A stretch of DNA of 7,545 nucleotides from an uncultured Bacteroidia bacterium (lineage in GTDB: Bacteria > Bacteroidota > Bacteroidia > Bacteroidales > UBA932). The notes beneath the pieces were generated by a model. It was not told the origin of the DNA. It saw only the letters and a program-made list of their open reading frames with translations, and did no database searches. Positions 5,375 to 7,545 of this stretch are shown here, one piece after another. The position numbers were made by a program, and so were the translations under genes. The stretch is taken from contig CACXHM010000022.1 in the NCBI GenBank assembly GCA_902767465.1, forward strand, positions 1-7,545. The letters run 5' to 3'. The number at the start of each line of letters is the position of its first letter. Within the stretch, counting starts at the first letter, position 1.

Positions 5375-7300
5375 TTATTGTATTGACGCTATGTTCTTTT
5401 CGTTGAACAGGTTCTTGCCTTCCGCCGTATAAGCATACTCCATCCGGTCGGCGTAGTGCTCCTCGACTTTGCGGCGAACCATCTTCATGGTGGAGTTGAG
5501 CATTCCGTTTGCAATAGTGAAGCCCTCGTCGCAGATTACCACTGCGGCAGGGAGCCAGCGGTCGGGATAAAGTGCGGCATGAGGACCTCCCGTCCTATAG
5601 CTGTCGATCTCCGACTGGATCTTGCGCAGCATTGCCTCCCGGCCTTCACGCGATGCCGGATCCAGGCCCTGCTGCCTTGCGTATTCTGCAAGAGCGTCTT
5701 TCGCAGGCACAATAAGAGCGATGGTATAGGGATTCTGGTTATTGTGAAGCACGGCTGCATCAACATATTTGGACACCTCGGGAAGACTGTCCTCGAAGCC
5801 TTCAGGAGAATATTTTTCGCCGTCCGCCGAAATCAGCAGGCTCTTAAAACGCCCTACGACATAGAGATAGTCGGTGTCCCAAGGGCAGATGTAACCCATA
5901 TCGCCGGTGTGGAGCCAGCCGTCGACAACGGTATCGGCGGTAGCTTTTGGATTTTTCCAGTAACCGGCCATCACGTTCTCGCCGCGGATGACGATCTCAC
6001 CCTTTGTTCCGATGGGAACCTCATTTCCCTGTTCGTCACATATCTTGCAGTCCATGGGCTTTACGATACGGCCGGAAGAACCGAAGATGGCATGTCCTGT
6101 GGAATTGGCGCAGATGATCGGGGTTGCTTCGGTGAGACCGTACCCCTGGAACATAGGCATGCCTACAGCACAGAAGAAGCGCTGAAGCTCGATGTCCAGA
6201 AGGGCTCCTCCGCCGACAAAGAATTTCATGCGTCCGCCGAAGTTTTCGCGAACGGCCTTGAAGATCAGTTTGTCGAACAACCACATGAGAGGCCTTCGCC
6301 AGCAAACATCGATGCCGCCGCGATTGTAATACTCTTTGTTATAGGCTATTGCATTCTTCACCGCAAAGTTGAAAAGTTTCTCCACGGCAGGTCCCTTAGC
6401 CTTGATGGCCGTCTCGATGTTCTTCTTGAAATTGCGTGCAAGGGCAGGCACCGACAGCATAACGTGAGGGCGTGTTTCCTTAATTGCCGACGGTACGTTT
6501 TTCAGGGTGGCAAGGGCGTTCTTTCCGATGGGGACGAAAGCTATGCTGCCTCCATAACTCATCATGGTGTACATTCCAGCCACATGCGCGAAACAGTGGT
6601 CAAGGGGAAGGATGATGAGCATCACGTTATTCTCTTCGATGTTTATGACCGATGCGCCCTGCGCCACATTGGCAGTGTAGTTGCGATGGGTGAGAAGAAT
6701 ACCCTTGGGATCGGCGGTGGTGCCGGATGTGTAGCTGATGTTGGCATAGTCGTCAGGTCCTATAGAAGAGTAGCGGTCGATGAAGGCCTGACGGTCTTTT
6801 GCAAGGAATTCCTCTCCCGCCTTTATCACATCCGACATGCGTATTTCTTTCTCCTGCAGGGAATCAACCCAGAAAGCGGTGTCATCGAACACTATCACTT
6901 TTTTTACCTCCGGGCATTCCGGCATAATCTCGCGTATCTTGGCAAGATGGTTGGCGGATACAAGTATCCATTTGCTGTCGGAATGATGGATGCGGAACAG
7001 CAGGTCTGCTGCGCTGCCAAGGTTCACGGAAAGAGGCACATCCGTGGCTCCTGCATACATGGCGCCGAGTTCGGCGAGGATCCACATGCTGCGGCTTTCG
7101 GAAAGAAGTGCAATCTTGTCGCCTTTTTCCAAGCCGAGGGCCATCATGCCGGCCCCTATCTTGTATGCGGTTTCACGTGTCTGTTCCTGTGTTATTTCAA
7201 TCCATTTCCCATCAATCTTCTCTCGAAGATAAACATTATGAGGAAACTGGTGGGTGTACTTTTCTACGAAGTCGATAATCGTAGGCCTGTTTTTTTCCAT
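5375..7300 (-). CDS. Long-chain fatty acid-CoA ligase (AMP-forming)
   Basis: A 641-residue ANL-superfamily enzyme that should activate fatty acids to acyl-AMP and then acyl-CoA, in the cytosol or at the inner membrane face, for phospholipid synthesis, fatty-acid uptake or turnover. Motifs in order: the ATP loop YTSGTTADPKG (190-200), where Ala replaces the second Gly of the usual TTGxPKG; LPLDHCFAHVAG (231-242); GYGLTEATP (386-394); GWLHTGDMG (461-469) with the ribose-binding D467; GRFKSLLISADGEKYSP (483-499), the hinge into the C-terminal domain; and NSTMKMVRRK (602-611), where K606 is the likely adenylation lysine. I chose the ATG at 7300-7298 (MEKNRPTIIDF), the family-like N-terminus, 4 bases after the upstream kinase stop. 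A longer frame from 7360 would add 20 residues of low-quality sequence overlapping the kinase by 56 bases. Chain-length preference is not readable. Confidence 0.95.
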   Translation of the reverse strand: MEKNRPTIIDFVEKYTHQFPHNVYLREKIDGKWIEITQEQTRETAYKIGAGMMALGLEKGDKIALLSESRSMWILAELGAMYAGATDVPLSVNLGSAADLLFRIHHSDSKWILVSANHLAKIREIMPECPEVKKVIVFDDTAFWVDSLQEKEIRMSDVIKAGEEFLAKDRQAFIDRYSSIGPDDYANISYTSGTTADPKGILLTHRNYTANVAQGASVINIEENNVMLIILPLDHCFAHVAGMYTMMSYGGSIAFVPIGKNALATLKNVPSAIKETRPHVMLSVPALARNFKKNIETAIKAKGPAVEKLFNFAVKNAIAYNKEYYNRGGIDVCWRRPLMWLFDKLIFKAVRENFGGRMKFFVGGGALLDIELQRFFCAVGMPMFQGYGLTEATPIICANSTGHAIFGSSGRIVKPMDCKICDEQGNEVPIGTKGEIVIRGENVMAGYWKNPKATADTVVDGWLHTGDMGYICPWDTDYLYVVGRFKSLLISADGEKYSPEGFEDSLPEVSKYVDAAVLHNNQNPYTIALIVPAKDALAEYARQQGLDPASREGREAMLRKIQSEIDSYRTGGPHAALYPDRWLPAAVVICDEGFTIANGMLNSTMKMVRRKVEEHYADRMEYAYTAEGKNLFNEKNIASIQ

Positions 7301-7304
7301 GCTA

Positions 7305-7545
7305 TTAATAATCTGTGGTTTTTGGCTTGGGGGTTGAGAAAAGGCCGAACATCTGGGCATCTATCATGTCTGTCACCTTTTCAAAATCTTCGGGGCGGTT
7401 TCCGAATTTGATGTTGTCGGCGTCTATCACGAGCAGATTGCCCTTGTAATCTGCAATCCAGTTCTCGTATTTTTCGTTGAGCCCGGTAAGATAATCGATA
7501 CGAATGCTGCGTTCATACTCGCGGCCGCGTTTCTGAATCTGAGCG
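7305..7545 (-). CDS. Deoxynucleoside kinase, C-terminal 79 residues only
   Basis: The frame runs in from the right edge with no start in the window and ends at TAA (7307-7305), followed at once by an in-frame TAG. The visible residues begin AQIQKRGREYERSIRIDYL and continue LNEKYENWI, LLVIDAD and NIKFGNRPEDF, ending GLFSTPKPKTTDY. The RGREYE...I.YL..LNE.YE.W pattern followed by LLVIDAD is the C-terminal region of the deoxynucleoside kinase family (PF01712: deoxyadenosine, deoxyguanosine and deoxycytidine kinases), where the Arg-rich stretch is the lid that closes over ATP. The family salvages deoxynucleosides to monophosphates in the cytosol and is about 200-210 residues, so some 125 are missing, including the P-loop. 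Base preference cannot be judged from this part. It lies 4 bases upstream of the acyl-CoA ligase and is probably in the same operon. Confidence 0.87.
   Translation of the reverse strand, partial: AQIQKRGREYERSIRIDYLTGLNEKYENWIADYKGNLLVIDADNIKFGNRPEDFEKVTDMIDAQMFGLFSTPKPKTTDY

Noticed and set aside
5456..7411. A 651-codon open frame on the plus strand opposite the acyl-CoA ligase
   Set aside because: It is a mirror frame of a well-supported enzyme gene; its product is rich in His and Cys, has no recognisable domain, and runs across a gene boundary into the nucleoside kinase. Codon bias of the real gene explains its openness.

Overview
The window looks like ordinary chromosomal DNA from a member of the Bacteroidetes, most likely order Bacteroidales, with roughly balanced base composition. 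The evidence is the protein families and their form: a lipoprotein FKBP with a FkpA-type N-terminal domain, a Bacteroidales-type acyl-CoA ligase, an FHS sugar transporter next to a ROK kinase, and a stand-alone pRiA4b ORF-3-like protein. Start codons also lack Shine-Dalgarno motifs and sit after A/T-rich leaders, and TAnnTTTG-like promoter elements occur. I cannot assign a genus. There are no IS ends, tRNAs, rRNAs, CRISPR arrays or phage genes.

Layout, left to right. (1) Positions 1-1641 hold a minus-strand pair read right to left: yigZ/IMPACT family, then serC (phosphoserine aminotransferase), whose C-terminus is cut by the window edge. The two overlap in an ATGA. (2) Positions 1642-1696 are a short divergent promoter region. 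(3) Positions 1697-2287 carry the only plus-strand gene, a pRiA4b ORF-3-like protein with a very acidic tail. (4) Positions 2281-2303 hold a possible shared terminator hairpin covering both convergent stop codons. (5) Positions 2297-7545 hold a compact minus-strand gene string read right to left: the 3' end of a deoxynucleoside kinase, a long-chain acyl-CoA ligase, an FHS-family MFS sugar transporter, a ROK sugar kinase, and an FKBP-type peptidyl-prolyl isomerase lipoprotein. Gaps within it are 4, 12, 1 and 26 bases, so it is probably one transcript.

Function. The transporter and ROK kinase form a plausible uptake-and-phosphorylation pair for a hexose or hexosamine. The acyl-CoA ligase activates fatty acids, the nucleoside kinase salvages deoxynucleosides, and the FKBP probably folds proteins in the envelope. 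The genes share transcription more clearly than they share a pathway. SerC belongs to serine and vitamin B6 synthesis. I see no convincing undescribed system. The points most worth a second look are the acidic-tailed pRiA4b-like protein, the terminator embedded in two convergent stop codons, and the coupled gene junctions. Every base lies in or next to a gene, and no gene-free stretch approaches 300 bases.
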